A stretch of 64,000 nt of DNA from Camelus bactrianus (GCF_048773025.1 NC_133541.1:108539912-108603911); one strand, 5' to 3'. Positions 32,981 through 44,429 are shown, numbered from the stretch's first letter. The notes: a model not told the origin generated them from the letters alone. Numbers and translations: made by a program.

Positions 32981-33864
32981 CCCAACTGTCTGCACATTCC
33001 CCTCTATGTCTGAAAGAGTCCCTCAGACTTTCTAAAAGTCAACGCTGCTGTCCTCAGACCCCCGTTCCTCTTTGCAGAGGTCGGCATGGGGGGAGCACCT
33101 GCAGAGGCAAAAGTGGAGGGGCGGGGGGACCAGGGTTCCTCAGACCACTGACGAGGCTGGCCGTGACGAAGGCGCAGACCGTGGTCTCCGGCCAGCCGAG
33201 GGCGGTGTGAGCAGGCTCCAGTGTGGGTGGAGACCAAACCAAGGGCCCCTGACTCATGGGCCACCCCCCCACGCCCGCCCTAAAAATACCAGCTCTGGCC
33301 TCTGAGCATGAGTCTCTGGTGGCATGACTCCCACAGCTCCCCCCGCCCCCCCCCCACACACACACATCTGCCTGGGCCGCCCGGTCTGTCCACGCAGCAG
33401 GTGCTCACGACACAGCGAACAGCCTCTGGGTGAGGTCCTTGGGGAGAGAAGAGTTCAGCCCCGCCTGGGGACGGCCCTCAGACAGACAGACAGCTGCTCC
33501 TCGGCCCAGTCATCCGTTCCTATGTTCCTATCGGAAGGGTGACTGTCCCAGGCCAGTCATGGGGGAAATACACCCAGAACTTCCTGCAAGTGGCCAGGCT
33601 GCGGTGCCTGCCAAGGTTTGTCTCTGCAGGTCGGCGGCTCTGCTCCCCACAGGAGACGGGGTGCTTCTCCCTGCTTCCCTGTGCCTTCCTTCTGGCAACT
33701 CTCCGGGGGTCCCAGATACCCTCTCTCCAAAGAGGAACAGGAAAAGGAGGGACAGGCCGGTGCTGGGGCGGGGGTGCAGCAGCGAGAAGCTGGGAGGGTG
33801 GGCACAGAAAGGCCTGGCCCAGCGGGAAGAACTCAGAAACTGCTGGAGCCGGAGAGAGGGCGGC

Positions 33865-33914
33865 CCAATCACTGGGCTGGAAGAGGACACCCAATCAGGG
33901 CTGGAAGAGGACAC
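33865..33914 (+). repeat. Short tandem duplication (26 + 24 bp) carrying CCAAT
   Basis: CCAATCACTGGGCTGGAAGA plus GGACAC at 33865-33890 is followed at once by CCAATCAGGGCTGGAAGAGG plus ACAC at 33891-33914, a near-exact copy lacking two bases. Confidence 0.85.
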
Positions 33915-34689
33915 CCTAAGACACCAGCCAGTGCAACCCCTTCGTTTAGCAGCTGGGACACCAAAGCCAGCAGAGAAGAGGGCCTGCCCAAGGCTGCAAG
34001 GACTGTAGTGACACAGAGGGGAGGCAAATTCAGTCCTCTGGTGGCCAGCTGTGAGCTCTTCTTCCACACCTCCTACTGCCCTCCCCACCCCTCCCTCCAA
34101 GTGGGCTGGTGAGCAGTGAGGGGAAAAAAGAGGGGGTGAGGAAGGAGGTGGGCCCACAAGAGCAAGCCACCTGTAAGAACACTGGAACGGGCTGCCTACA
34201 AGGGCGCGCACTCCCTGATCCTGGGGCGGGGGTCAAGCAGGGGCTAGATGATCACCTGCTGGGGTGCTGCGTGCTGTTGACGAAATCTGGGCCAGATTCC
34301 TCTGCGGCCCACCCACATGCATACTTTTCATTATTCCAATTAGGGACAAGACGAAATCTAAGACAAAGTAAAGGATGACCCGTCCAGAGAAGGCACAGCC
34401 TGGTCCAGAGGTGGCAGAGGGTTAAAGGCAAGCTGTTCCAAAGCATGGAACATCAGACCATCCCCATCATCTACTGAAATTCCTTCAATACCCTCATGAT
34501 TAGCATCATTAACCTTAATGATATTCAGCAGCTTTTACTCATTGCTTACCCCTGTGCTGAGTGCTTGACACACACCGTCTCATTAATTCGTACCACTCTG
34601 TTAGTAGCACCTACGTCACAGAATCTTACAGATGAGGGAGCAGACACAGCACCCACCCAGGTGTGCCGAACTTTAAAGCATACGTGCTA

Positions 34690-34830
34690 CACCAGGGGTT
34701 CTCAAAGAGCAGCTGGCAGCGTCACCACCACCAGCTGGATCAGATGCTCTGGGGGTGCAACCCTGCAATCTGTTTAACAAGCCACCCAGGGGATTCTGAT
34801 GCACTCTCGGGTTTGCAAACCAACTGTTCT
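34690..34830 (+). mobile_element. MER5-like hAT-Charlie relic
   Basis: CCAGGGGTTCTCAAAGAGCA, CACCAGCTGGATCAGATGCT, CAGGGGATTCTGATGCAC: the two ends and core of a MER5-type non-autonomous element. Confidence 0.6.
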
Positions 34831-35374
34831 AATCACTCCCAAGTCTTGCCGACTGACCAGGAACAGCTGACACTTCTCTGCCTGGTAGTCAAGAGCTTAG
34901 GGTTTTTTCCTAGTGCAGCTGGTCAGCTCCCCCAACCCAGCAGAGCCTTACCCCAAATCCTCTACCTGGCCTACTAAGTTCCAAAAGGGGCTTAGGCCCC
35001 AGTCTGCACCTCATCATCTTGGAGGGCCCAGCCTTGAAATCAGCTCCCTCTGGAAGCCCCCTGACCATCTGGCACCCTCAAATTGCTCCACACCCAGGGA
35101 GACTCACTGCCGAGCACCTGCTGGCACACAATGCCCTCCAGCTAGTGCCCATGGCACATTTCTGCCCATTCTATTACAAGTTCCTGGACAGAGCCAGTAC
35201 CTTATTCCCCTGAGAAACAGACACAAGCGTGACCAAAAATGTTTGCTGACTACTGGAAATGCAAGGGAGCAATTCCCCCTGACTCTGCCACTACCTCTCT
35301 GGGACAAGTGCCTTCCCATCTTTAGGCCTCAGTTTTCTCATCTGTGAAATGCACCATCATCCTGGTTTCTTCTA

Positions 35375-35830
35375 TTCTATTCATTCATTGAACAAACCCA
35401 GCAGACCCTGACCCCAGATACTCTTATCTAGTATCAGGGATGCACCTGTGAAGACTAAAGGGGTCCTTGCTCTCACCTTCCTATTCTAGGAAAAGAGAAA
35501 GCTAACAAACAGGTAAACACTAAAAATTATCATATGCCAGACACTAAGCTCCATACATATACACTTTCTCATTTGCAAATAAGCAAGATTATTGCAAAGC
35601 GTGATGAATGTATGAAAAAAATATAACAGTAATATGATAGAAAGTGAAAAAAGGGGCTACTTTGCATAGAAAGGTCAGGGAAGGCCCCTCTGAGGAGGTG
35701 ACATTTGAGCTGCGACTTGGCAGATAAGGAAGAACCAGCCATGGAAAGAGCTGGGGAAAGACGTTCTGGGCAGAAGGAACAGTACAAAGGCCTCAGGCAA
35801 GAATAAGCTTGGCATGTTGGAGGGGGAAGA
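35375..35830 (-). mobile_element. L2 relic with an inner MIR-like piece
   Basis: Complement of L2: ATTCATTCATTGAACAAACC, then AAGGCCCCTCTGAGGAGGTG, ACATTTGAGCTGCGAC, GTACAAAGGCCTCAGGCAAG. About 35520-35600 looks like part of a MIR. Confidence 0.75.
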
Positions 35831-36264
35831 GAAGCAGACTGCAGTGGTTAAATCGCAGTGAGTGCAGAAGTAAAAGTAGTACCCCGTAGTACCCAGAGAG
35901 GGAGGCAGACAGCCAACCTTCTGCAACACTGAGGTGCTCAAATCAGGTCGGCAGACCCAACTCAGGACATCTGGGCCCCAAGTTATAGGCAGCACTGGGG
36001 GTAAGGGTATGAGTCAGACCCCACAGCTTCCTGGGGCCCCAAAGGACCTGGTGTGGGCATAGGGGCAGGTAGCAACCCTCAGCATGAGCCTTACCTATGG
36101 GTACCCATGGGTGGGGGAAAACAGGGTCATGTAAGGATGCAGAACACAGGACACTCATGGCTGCAGCCTCTAGAGGGACACAGGATCAAGTGCTTCTGTG
36201 AAGCGCCAAGCCTTGATCACATTATTTTCCCAGGACACAGCCAGGATGGTGGAAAGGAAACAAG

Positions 36265-36440
36265 GCCCAGGGTTCAAGGCTTACTAGACTTGGACAAGTC
36301 TTAACCTTTTGGGGGCTCAGGTTTCTCATCTGAAAATTGAGGCTACTAACAACTCCTAGAGTTGGTGAAAAGATGAGATACTAAAATGTAAAGCACTGTG
36401 CCTGGCACACGGTAAGTGCTGATAAATGTAAGCTACCATA
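36265..36440 (+). repeat. MIR SINE relic
   Basis: Sense MIR: TTTCTCATCTGAAAATTGAG, AAGCACTGTGCCTGGCACAC, GTAAGTGCTGATAAATGT. Confidence 0.85.
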
Positions 36441-37064
36441 TTTAAAATGTTATTATTGCCATTATTGGCTTTTCACTGACTCAGTTCTCTCTGCTGTAAA
36501 ATAGGGATATTAATACATCACAGGATTGCTATGAGTTTGTGCCAATAAATATTCCAGCCTCTAAATCCAATATCCATTGTCACGAATGAAAAAAAAATTG
36601 AGAGTCCCCTTTCCTGACCTCGCATCAGATGCCAAATTCCCCTCTACCATACACCATTGTTTGGAAAATGAGTAAGAGCTGATTAAATTCCATTTTGACA
36701 ATACTGTGAAATAAAAATGATGCATTAGGAATCTACAGATTTCCCTGCACTGTCATTCTGCAAGGGGGCGTGGACGGACGTTGCTGGTTCTTCTGCATCA
36801 TCCACAAAAGTCCCCCTGCCCTCAACCAAAACACAATTTCTCACCCAGTCACACAAAATTCCCACCCACTCCCAGACACAATGAATGCATAATACAATCA
36901 CTTTCACATACACACAACCTCACACACTCTTGTAGACAAATGTTATACGGTGGAAAACTCACCCACATATAGAATAACTCCACAAAACAAACTCACTACA
37001 GCTACCGTGCACATGCACACAAATGTTGTCTCTAACAGGGGACAAAATATGTTCAACAGCACAG

Positions 37065-37290
37065 CAGGGAGTCTGGAGTCAAACGTGAGTTCACATCCTG
37101 AATTTGCAACTCCCTAGCTGTGTGACCCCAATCTCCAAGTATCTCGGTTTCCTAAACTGTAAAATGCGGATAGTAAAAGGCGGATAATAATGATCATATT
37201 CATTTTGAGTATGGATATGTGACCATTAAATGAGTTTAATATATGTAAGGGGTTTAGATCAGCACTTAGAAAGCGCCCAATAAGAGTTAT
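37065..37290 (+). repeat. MIR SINE relic, close to full length
   Basis: Sense MIR: GTCTGGAGTCAAACGTGAGT, CTAGCTGTGTGACCCC, CGGTTTCCTAAACTGTAAAA, TAGATCAGCACTTAGAAAGC. It abuts the CpG island. Confidence 0.85.
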
Positions 37291-37478
37291 TTTCCTCTTC
37301 ATTACATATGCACGCACTCTGCTTCCAAAACCGGTCTCCCACACTGTAAACAGACCAACGCCCGCGCACACACCCCCACCTGGCTGGTCTGCACGCTGTG
37401 CACAACACATGCACGCCGTTCCCAGGCGGGCTCCCCCACGCAGTGCGCACGCGCGCCCACCACCCTCCGCGCGGGTCA

Positions 37479-37488
37479 GGGATTCCCC
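37479..37488 (+). promoter_or_regulatory. kappaB consensus GGGATTCCCC at the CpG-island edge
   Basis: Full match to GGGRNNYYCC. It lies just inside intron 1, 216 bases downstream of the inferred donor. The degenerate consensus is expected a few times per 10 kb by chance, so this one is weaker evidence than the others. Confidence 0.35.
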
Positions 37489-37703
37489 GCTCAGCCGGAC
37501 CCCGCCGCCCCTGGGGGCGCCCCGTGCCCGGGGAACTCGCGTACCAGAACCCAGGAGCCAAGAAGCCTGGGCCACCTGGCCGGGCCTGATTCTCCCCTCC
37601 CCACCCCGCCCCCCGCCACAGCCAGTCACTGCCGAGGCTCGAACGGCCCAGTACCGGACTCCCTTCTTCCCGTTCCATCCCTGCTCCAGCCCGGCCGGCT
37701 TAC

Positions 37704-37900
37704 CCGAGGGTGGGGGCCCTGGGGGATAATGCCCCGCTCTCCGCGTCCAGCCCCTGGTCCAGGGACGGGGGTAGAGGCCCAGGCAAGGCTCTGGCCCGGC
37801 AGCACTCCGCGGGTTCCCAGGCCAGGGCAGGGGGAAGAGGCCTGGGACTAGGAAGTGCCGGGGGCTGGACAGCCCCACCCCTGGGAAAGTCCCAGGTGAT
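37704..37900 (-). other. TNIP1: Inferred non-coding TNIP1 first exon in the CpG island
   Basis: On the minus strand the sequence CCACCCTCGG|GTAAGC gives a strong donor, putting the exon edge at 37704. It lies inside the CpG island, on the correct strand and 12.9 kb upstream of the exon with the start codon. The transcription start is not visible, so the right edge is a guess between the donor and the kappaB/CCAAT elements near 37884-37924. No TATA box is seen, as expected for a CpG-island promoter. This is inference from splice signal, base composition and gene order. Confidence 0.5.
37884..37893 (-). promoter_or_regulatory. Canonical kappaB site GGGACTTTCC in the main TNIP1 promoter
   Basis: The plus strand reads GGAAAGTCCC. 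Its complement is GGGACTTTCC, the textbook p50/p65 site of the Ig-kappa and HIV enhancers. It lies about 180 bases upstream of the inferred exon 1 donor. TNIP1 is an NF-kappaB-induced inhibitor of NF-kappaB, so this fits a feedback element. Binding is inferred. Confidence 0.6.
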
Positions 37901-38399
37901 TGATAGGCAGCTCGCCCAATCACGCCGCGCCGTCTAGTCGGGCTCGCGGCCGCTGGGGTGGGACGCGAGGAGGTAAACAGCAGCTGCCGGAGGTCCGGGG
38001 CCTGGAGAGCAGAGGGGTGTGAGGAATGGCCGCCGGGGTCCCGTCCAGCAGGCCGGCCCCTCGGTAGGCTTTGCCTCTGGCGGCGACCTCCCGGGTCCGG
38101 GCAGCCCCTCGCGGCACTCGTTACTCCGGAAACTCCAGGCGCCGGAATGAGGCTGGGGCCACCCTAAAAGCCGGAGTTTCAGAGCAGAGTTGAGCCGCGG
38201 AGACCACCCACCCCTTCTCTGGGCCAGGGGCACGCAGGCTAGAGCGCGGGGAGAGGACTTGACAAAATGCACGTAAGCATTTGGAGCTGAGCCAGAGCTA
38301 GAGCGCAGGGCCCTAGGGTTCCTTCCACGGCGCTCCTGGACTTATCAGAGCTCATGGAAATTCCGAATTGAAAGGACCTTTAAAGAATCTTACTGTCAC

Positions 38400-38605
38400 T
38401 GCTAACATTTTTTTTGCGTACTTACTGCTCCAGACTTGGTAGACACTTTGCATGCGCTATTTAATCCACACAGCCACCGTAATGAGATGGTTTTATCATT
38501 TTTTTACTATAAATAAATTAATATGCAAGGCACAAGGAAGCTAGATGACCTTAGTGAATGGCTGAGCTAAGATTCAAACCTAAGTAGGCAAATCTAGAGC
38601 CCACC
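38400..38605 (-). repeat. MIR SINE relic
   Basis: Complement of MIR: CGTACTTACTGCTCCAGAC, TTGCATGCGCTATTTAATCC, GAGCTAAGATTCAAACC. Confidence 0.7.
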
Positions 38606-39934
38606 TCTTACCCTGCCTACTTATATGTGGCCCAGACCATGGAAACACACTGTGGGATTTTCGAGACCAGTAAGGAGCGGGAGCTTGATTTAAGGTTGGG
38701 AACACTGGTTTTTTGGTTTTTTTTTTTAACCTCACCGTTTTATTTGAAAGAGGTTGAGTTTTTATTTCAAAAAATGGAAAGGCCTAACCTTGGACTAAAG
38801 GACAGCTCTTTAAATTGGGTAAATACAGTTTTATGAAAACCTTACTCCAAAAGAGGTGTTTCACTAGAACTGTTGAAAATTTAGTCATTGACAGGGCCTC
38901 ATTCTCAGAAAGGATTTGGGGACCTATTCGACATAGGTCCTCATTTCACAGGAGAAATCTGTCAATCTACTGTGACTATATGAAAACACACACACGTCCC
39001 TACCCACGTGTATGCGTAATCCAAGGACTCTCAGGCTTTGTGACATCATGGGATGCCTTCACTTACTTCAAAGGAGTTATCAAATTCTCAAAACAGTATC
39101 AATTCTAGTTCATTTTAATTATGAAAATAATTACACACATACCCTGATTTTGAAGAGAGGGAGGGAGAAAGGGATTTGAACACCAAAGCAACACTGAGCG
39201 TTACCAGTGTGGAAGGTATGGGGAGATAAGAATCTCGGGCTGGTTCTCACCGCAGCTCTCAGGTATCACCTCACCCATCAGGCCCCACAGTCCAGTTTCC
39301 TTCCTGCTCTTGTCCGAAACTCCTAGTTTGCTTCTTCCTAGAATGCTCTCTTTCTAATCCCAACCCAACTCTTCTCATGCCTGAAATTTACTTTAAAAAA
39401 TGAAGTCTCCAACTATTTGCATTTTTTTCCCCAAACTGTTTTAGCTGTGTTTGTAAAGGTCTGATCTTAGAGACTTAGGCAAATAGCTTCATTCCCCAAA
39501 GTGCCAGATGACTCCTAGAGGTGGCTTGTTGAACAATGGTCTAGCATGGCATAAAAAGCTCACATAGCTGTCTTTTTGCCTGATTGCCTACTTGTGGATA
39601 CTTCTTCTTAACAATTACAGTATGTGAGAACACTCATCTCTTCAAAGTCATGACCACACCTACCTGTTTCATCGTTTTCAGTCTGAGTTCAGAGCATTTC
39701 ATCATGTTATAGAGGCCCTGGAGACCACTGATTACAACCCTCTATTTGACAGATTGGTAGACAGAGTCCTCAGTGTAGTAAAGGACTTCCTCAAGGCCAA
39801 GCATGTTGAGTGATGCAGCCAGGGTTGGAACCCTGGACCTTGGCTCCCAGTCATATGTGCTCTTTCCACTGCACCATGTTGTCTTTACAATGTCCTGGTT
39901 TTTCTTTCTTTCTTTCTTATAGAAACTCAACACT

Positions 39935-40140
39935 CATGATGAACATAGGCTATGGATCTAACTAATGGGGTTCTCACCCTGACTCAACCGCTTACTTCCT
40001 GGGTGGCCTCTCTAAGCCTCTGTTCCTCTCTGAAAAAATGGAGATAATAATTACCTACCTCTTAGGTGATCATGAAGATAAATGAGATAATGCAAGTAAA
40101 GCTCAAAGTTTGGCACACAGTAGGCATTGGAGAAATGGTA
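39935..40140 (+). repeat. MIR SINE relic
   Basis: Sense MIR: GCCTCTCTAAGCCTCTGTTC, TGGAGATAATAATTACCTAC, TTTGGCACACAGTAGGCATT. Confidence 0.8.
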
Positions 40141-40689
40141 GTGGTTTGTAGATGTGGATTGCATGCATTGAGTAGAATTTCACTGTTAAACCCAGGAATT
40201 CAGCCTCCCTAGGTTCCATCCCACCATCCACATCCTCTGTGGGACCCTAGACTCTGGGGGCCTGGCAGAGTGGGAAACAGCCCCCCTAGAGCCTGGCATC
40301 CCTGATACGCCCATAGCTGGAAGGAGATTTCCAAGCTGAGAAGCTGGGACTGACACTGGAAACTGGGTGACTCAGGCACCGGGAAACTTTTGCTCTTCCA
40401 GGGTGACGACAAGCACCCCACAAAGCCCTACCTGGGAGGAGAATCAAAAGGCCTGTGTTTTGTTTCATTTTGTTTTGTTTTGAGACACAAAACTTCCCAG
40501 TATCTTTTCTACCTTTCCTTCTCTCTCTACCAACTCCACCAAGGCTGCTCGGAAGTCAGACCTAAATCCGCATTTGAGGGAAATAAAAAACATAACAACA
40601 AAACCCAAATTCCATGTGTAAATGATTGAGCTCTAAATCCAGTGCCTGAAGAGGAGTGGAGGCTGCATGTGACAAACATCAGAAGGTGA

Positions 40690-40900
40690 CGTTTGTGGGG
40701 TATTTGCCGCGTGCTAGGTCTGCACTTTCACATAATGTATCTCCCAACCCACCTCTGAGGTCAGTACCATCCCCTTCCCCACTTCACACATGAAACTGGG
40801 GCTCTGAGGTGTTAGGTGACTTATTCAAGGTCTTAAATAGCACCAGGTCACTGGAACGTGAAGATCCAGGCTCTTAAACTCTTAACCCGCTTAAGCTACA
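40690..40900 (-). repeat. MIR SINE relic
   Basis: Complement of MIR: CACTTTCACATAATGTATCT, CTCTGAGGTGTTAGGTGACT, TATTCAAGGTCTTAAATAGC. Confidence 0.7.
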
Positions 40901-41649
40901 TGCTATGGAATCTTGCCAGCTTGGCAAGGCATAGAACTCAAAATGCCAGTCCTTGAAGGGTCCTTAGAAGGGATCAAACCCAGCCTTTTTCTCATGGGGT
41001 TGAAGCCACTGACGGCAGGGACTTGCCAGAGGTCTTCCAGCGAGTTTGTGATAGTACTTAAGTCTCCTGCTCCCAGAGCAGTGCTACTGTCACACACCCT
41101 AGTGATGGGAAATGGAGCTTCTAAAGCAAACAAGCATATGCCCCACTTGTAGTGAATTAGTCAAGTCGGGTTCTTGGCTAGGGGTGAATGAAACTCAGGG
41201 CAAGCAGCTAATGAACTGAGGAAAGAGCAGTCCTGGGTCTGGGTCCCTTCCTCAGATGCAGTCTCACATCCCCATAGCCAGAGGCAATCTCAGGAATGTA
41301 AAGCCCTACGGTGGATTCTGGGTGTTTTTTTGGTGTTGGGTGTGTGTCTATATGAGAGATTTCAGTGATAAATGAGAAATGCATGTCAAGTACATGCCGT
41401 TGACTTAAATTGTACTAGGTAATCGTATTTTGGGGTAAGAAGTAAATTAGTGAGCAGAGACTATGGTCCCTGCTTCCCACCCTCAGCCTGAGAAGGCATT
41501 TTTAATTCCATCTACCTCCCAATAACTGCATAAGGGGATGCATACCACAGTGGTAAGAGATGTATAACTTTTCAGACTTTTTCAGCACCTTAAGCTGAAT
41601 TAAACCATTTCGTATCCACAATTTGCCCTACTTCCAAGAGGCATGTCAT

Positions 41650-41850
41650 ACCAAGGGTTAGGATGTGGGCTCTTGAGTCAGACAGCCTGGGCTCAGATCA
41701 CAGCCCTGCCACATACCCCTCACGATGCCCCTCCTGGCCTCCTCATTAGTAACATGAAGGTTAGAACTGTTCCCAGTGCACAGGGTAGAAAGAATGAGAC
41801 ACCCCAGAGCCTGGCATCAGTGAGAGGCAGCAATGGCAGTGATCATCCAC
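41650..41850 (+). repeat. MIR SINE relic
   Basis: Sense MIR: GTGGGCTCTTGAGTCAGACA, GCCTGGGCTCAGATCACAGC, AGAGCCTGGCATCAGTGAG. Confidence 0.75.
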
Positions 41851-42116
41851 CCAATGCAGTGGGCAGGGATCAGTAATCTCCTCTTTCCAGTGAGGACCTC
41901 AGGGCCCAGAGCTGTGGAGGAACTAGCCCTAGACATCGCAAAGCGTCCTCGGAAACACCAGGCCTAGAAGGCATTCCTCCTGACTTTTTCTCCAGGGTCT
42001 TTCCTGTTTTCCTCTTTCTCCATCCTAGCTGCTTCCCCTGCATCCCTGGGCCTGCCTGTTACTCTGAGCTTTCTAGGGCCCCGCTGCATGGGAGGAAAGG
42101 GCAAAGTGACACTGGG

Positions 42117-42126
42117 GGAAATTCCC
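42117..42126 (-). promoter_or_regulatory. kappaB site GGGAATTTCC
   Basis: The plus strand reads GGAAATTCCC, the complement of the high-affinity GGGAATTTCC. It lies in a GC-rich stretch between the two inferred TNIP1 promoters. Confidence 0.45.
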
Positions 42127-42844
42127 GGCCCTGGCCTGTAGCATACGTGGCCTGGCCAGGCCCCTCCCACAGCTCTAGGAGCCCAGGCCTCCCCTACTCC
42201 AGCTCCTCTCCCTCTGGCCTCCCTGTCTCCAGCTCAGAGTGTCAAGCTGATCTGGGTTTGGACCCAAAGTTGCCTCTTGTCATCCTCTTGGAAGTGGGGA
42301 GAGGTCAGTCAGGCCCAGCCCAGCCCCTGAAGGAGGCAGACCCGTGGGAACCAGAGCATTTCCTAATCCTGGGAAGCCCTTCAGGGCCCTGAGAGCAGCC
42401 CTCCTACCGCCTCACCCCAAGTTCTCTCCTGTGCTCCCTCTTCCAGGGCCCCTCCCGCTTCCCCCTCCATTCTTCTCCAGCCCAGGAGCCACTGTGACAG
42501 TGACTTGGCCTCCATTCCTTGCCCCTCCTAGCCAGGGACTTCCCTGGGCTGGGCCTCTGATGAGCTTTGGAAAATCTGGACTGTTTGTGATCAAAGAGGA
42601 GACCGCATCACCACTGTCTGCCAGCCTGTCACCCACTCCAAGTGCCTCAGGCTCTCTCTCTGTTAAAGGCTCAACCACAGAAAGGTCCAGCTGGCCCTGG
42701 GAGGAGAGCAGGTGGGAGGGCCCTCCAGAGGTCCTTTTGCCCCAGGGTTAGGGAGGGCCCCAGCCTTCCACTGTGTTCCCAAGGGAGGCAGGGGCAGACT
42801 CCCACCTGCTCTCTTCCTGTCTAGCTTTAGATCACTAAAGTGCC

Positions 42845-43027
42845 CAACACACGCCCACACACTCACCCTCAAAGAGTCACCGACACACATTCACGTAATG
42901 ACCCAGACACTCAAAGACACCCACAGACACACTCACACACAAACACATAAACATGCTCACACATTTTTCGCTCACACGGTCACGTCAGGAGATGTAAGGT
43001 GTGACACACGCTCACAGAGACACACAT

Positions 43028-43063
<36 letters not shown>

Positions 43064-43065
43064 CT
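42845..43065. repeat. CA-rich tract ending in a (CA)n microsatellite
   Basis: About 180 bases of degenerate CACA-rich sequence lead into a pure (CA)n run at about 43028-43062. Confidence 0.85.
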
Positions 43066-43452
43066 GCGTTCAAACTCATGAACCTACTCCCTTGTCTTGG
43101 GAAAAGGATAAAACAAAAAATAGGTCTTTCTTTTCCTTCTCTTTGGAAAAACCAGCAGCCACCAGAGAGAAAAGGCCTGGCTGAGAAGGCAGCGCAAGGA
43201 GAGGAGGGCAGGAAGACAAAATCAGAAGTAGAGGGAGAGAAGCAAGAGGAGAATGAGGCCAGGCAAGGAGTGAGAGAGGCCGGAGCCCAAGCCTGGGGGC
43301 AGGGGGCTGGGCCCGGCAGCCCGATCCCAGCTGGCAGGGAGGCAGGAGGCCAGGTAGCTCGTGGCCCAGAGCCCGGAGGGCCTGGTGGCCCCGCAGTCCT
43401 GTGCAGTGAGCCCTTCCCTGTCCTGGCTCCCGTCCCCCGCCGGCTCACTCAC

Positions 43453-43520
43453 CTGGGGAAGAGCAAGAGAAGACAGGGTCTGTGCCCCAGCTCGAGGCTC
43501 CTCCGCTGACTGTCTGCAGG
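43453..43520 (-). other. TNIP1: Inferred alternative upstream non-coding first exon of TNIP1
   Basis: A perfect minus-strand donor, CTTCCCCAG|GTGAGT, lies at 43447-43453. About 93 bases upstream a TATA-like CTAAAAG (43546-43552) would place a start near 43520 at an Inr-like CAGACAGTCA. Right behind it is a palindromic kappaB site (43559-43570). From memory, human TNIP1 also has transcripts starting several kb upstream of its main promoter, about the spacing seen here (5.8 kb). No transcript evidence is available from sequence alone. Confidence 0.42.
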
Positions 43521-43558
43521 AAGGAGGGAGGGAGGGCTGGGCTGACTTTTAGGCAGGA

Positions 43559-43570
43559 GGGGAATTCCCC
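43559..43570. promoter_or_regulatory. Palindromic kappaB site GGGGAATTCCCC at the upstream TNIP1 promoter
   Basis: A perfect 12-bp palindrome containing GGGAATTCCC. It lies 7 bases upstream of a TATA-like CTAAAAG and about 106 bases upstream of the inferred exon donor, the position typical for an inducible proximal promoter. Confidence 0.55.
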
Positions 43571-44429
43571 GAGATGGAGGAGCATGCAGCCCCGCAGACT
43601 CAGCTGAGGCCCCATCCCGCCCCCTGGCAGAGCACAGGGCCCTTCTTTGTCAGTTCCCCACCTGTCACTTCCCAGACTGGCTGTCACTTGCTGTGAATTC
43701 CAGGGAGGGGAGGGGGCTCCGGGGAAGAGCCGGAAGCCTGACGGTTCTGTGGCTGGGCTGGGAACTGACACAGGGGCAGAGGCCACCCAGCCAGCCCACC
43801 CTACCCCACCCCCAGGTTCTCCTGAGGACCTCCATCTCTTCCTTTGCCCAAGCTGGGGGATTCCAGCGCCCAGGGTCCTGAGGAAATCACCAGACACCCA
43901 GCCCACATCCTCCTGCCCCCAGTCCTATCCCATCTGTTTCCACTTAGTTTCTGTGGCTTGTCCACAGGGAAGAGGAAAGCCCACTCCTTCCCTCTGTGCT
44001 GGGTCTCTTGGATGTAGTTTGGGGCCTCAGAGTCCTATCCACCACGGAGCAGCCCAGCTCGGCACCAACCAGCTAGTGCTCCTGCACCTCACCTCGCCAT
44101 CCTGAGCCTCAGTGGTCCCCAGCTGTAGAGTGGGGATCAGGAGTCCTGCTTTGCACACCTCCTGCAACAGTGATTAAGACAAAATGATAGTTTACAGACT
44201 TCCTTTGTAAACTGTTGACCACTTTACAAACATAAGGGCTCACTCAGTTCATCATCTGCTGAAAAGATGCCTAGGGAGGGGATGGAGGGGGACCATCTGA
44301 ATGAGCTGGCCTTTCTCCATCATTCCTAGTTCTGGAGTTTCTTCATTCTTACACAATATTATAGACCACTGAAGACATAGGAATGGGCAAGTCAGATCCA
44401 CTTCTTGCCCGCTCAGAGCTCACAGACTC

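Larger units (their letters stand above)
24764..37703 (-). other. TNIP1: TNIP1 intron 1 (5' UTR intron)
   Basis: About 12.9 kb between the exon with the start codon and the inferred CpG-island exon. It holds L2, MIR, a vicSINE, L1M and hAT relics (listed separately), a perfect AP-1 site TGACTCA at 33250-33256 and a small tandem duplication at 33865-33914. Further untranslated exons could hide here. The longer ORFs at 27427-28760 and 33430-34211 look like chance. Confidence 0.75.
37370..38260. promoter_or_regulatory. TNIP1: CpG-island promoter region of TNIP1
   Basis: About 0.9 kb of very GC-rich sequence dense in CpG stands out from the CpG-poor surroundings. It holds several GC boxes (for example CCCCGCCCCC near 37603), an inverted CCAAT motif (CCAAT on the plus strand at 37916-37920) and two kappaB sites. 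The TNIP1 donor at 37704 lies within it. Its right half (37930-38200) contains no recognised exon on either strand, so bidirectional transcription is possible but not supported. Confidence 0.85.
38261..43446. other. Region between the two inferred TNIP1 promoters
   Basis: Holds MIR relics (38400-38605, 39935-40140, 40690-40900, 41650-41850), MIR3-like pieces (39715-39890, 40930-41090), a GC-rich stretch from 42000 with a kappaB site, and CA-rich sequence at 42845-43065. No coding exon is seen. The 265-residue plus ORF at 42712-43509 runs through the CA repeat and is not credible. Confidence 0.7.

Noticed and set aside
33528-34211. Overlapping ORFs of 124-227 residues on both strands
   Set aside because: GC-rich intron sequence open in several frames at once; no conserved pattern.
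37114-37923. 269-residue minus-strand ORF across the CpG island
   Set aside because: GC-rich chance ORF: it runs from the inferred promoter and first exon into a MIR relic, with no domain and low-complexity Gly/Arg/Pro composition.
43028-43062. CRISPR-like or satellite array in the CA-rich tract
   Set aside because: It is a simple dinucleotide microsatellite in a mammalian genome, with no spacer-repeat structure.
42712-43509. 265-residue plus-strand ORF
   Set aside because: Its middle is the CA microsatellite translated as His/Thr repeats; no splice or family support.
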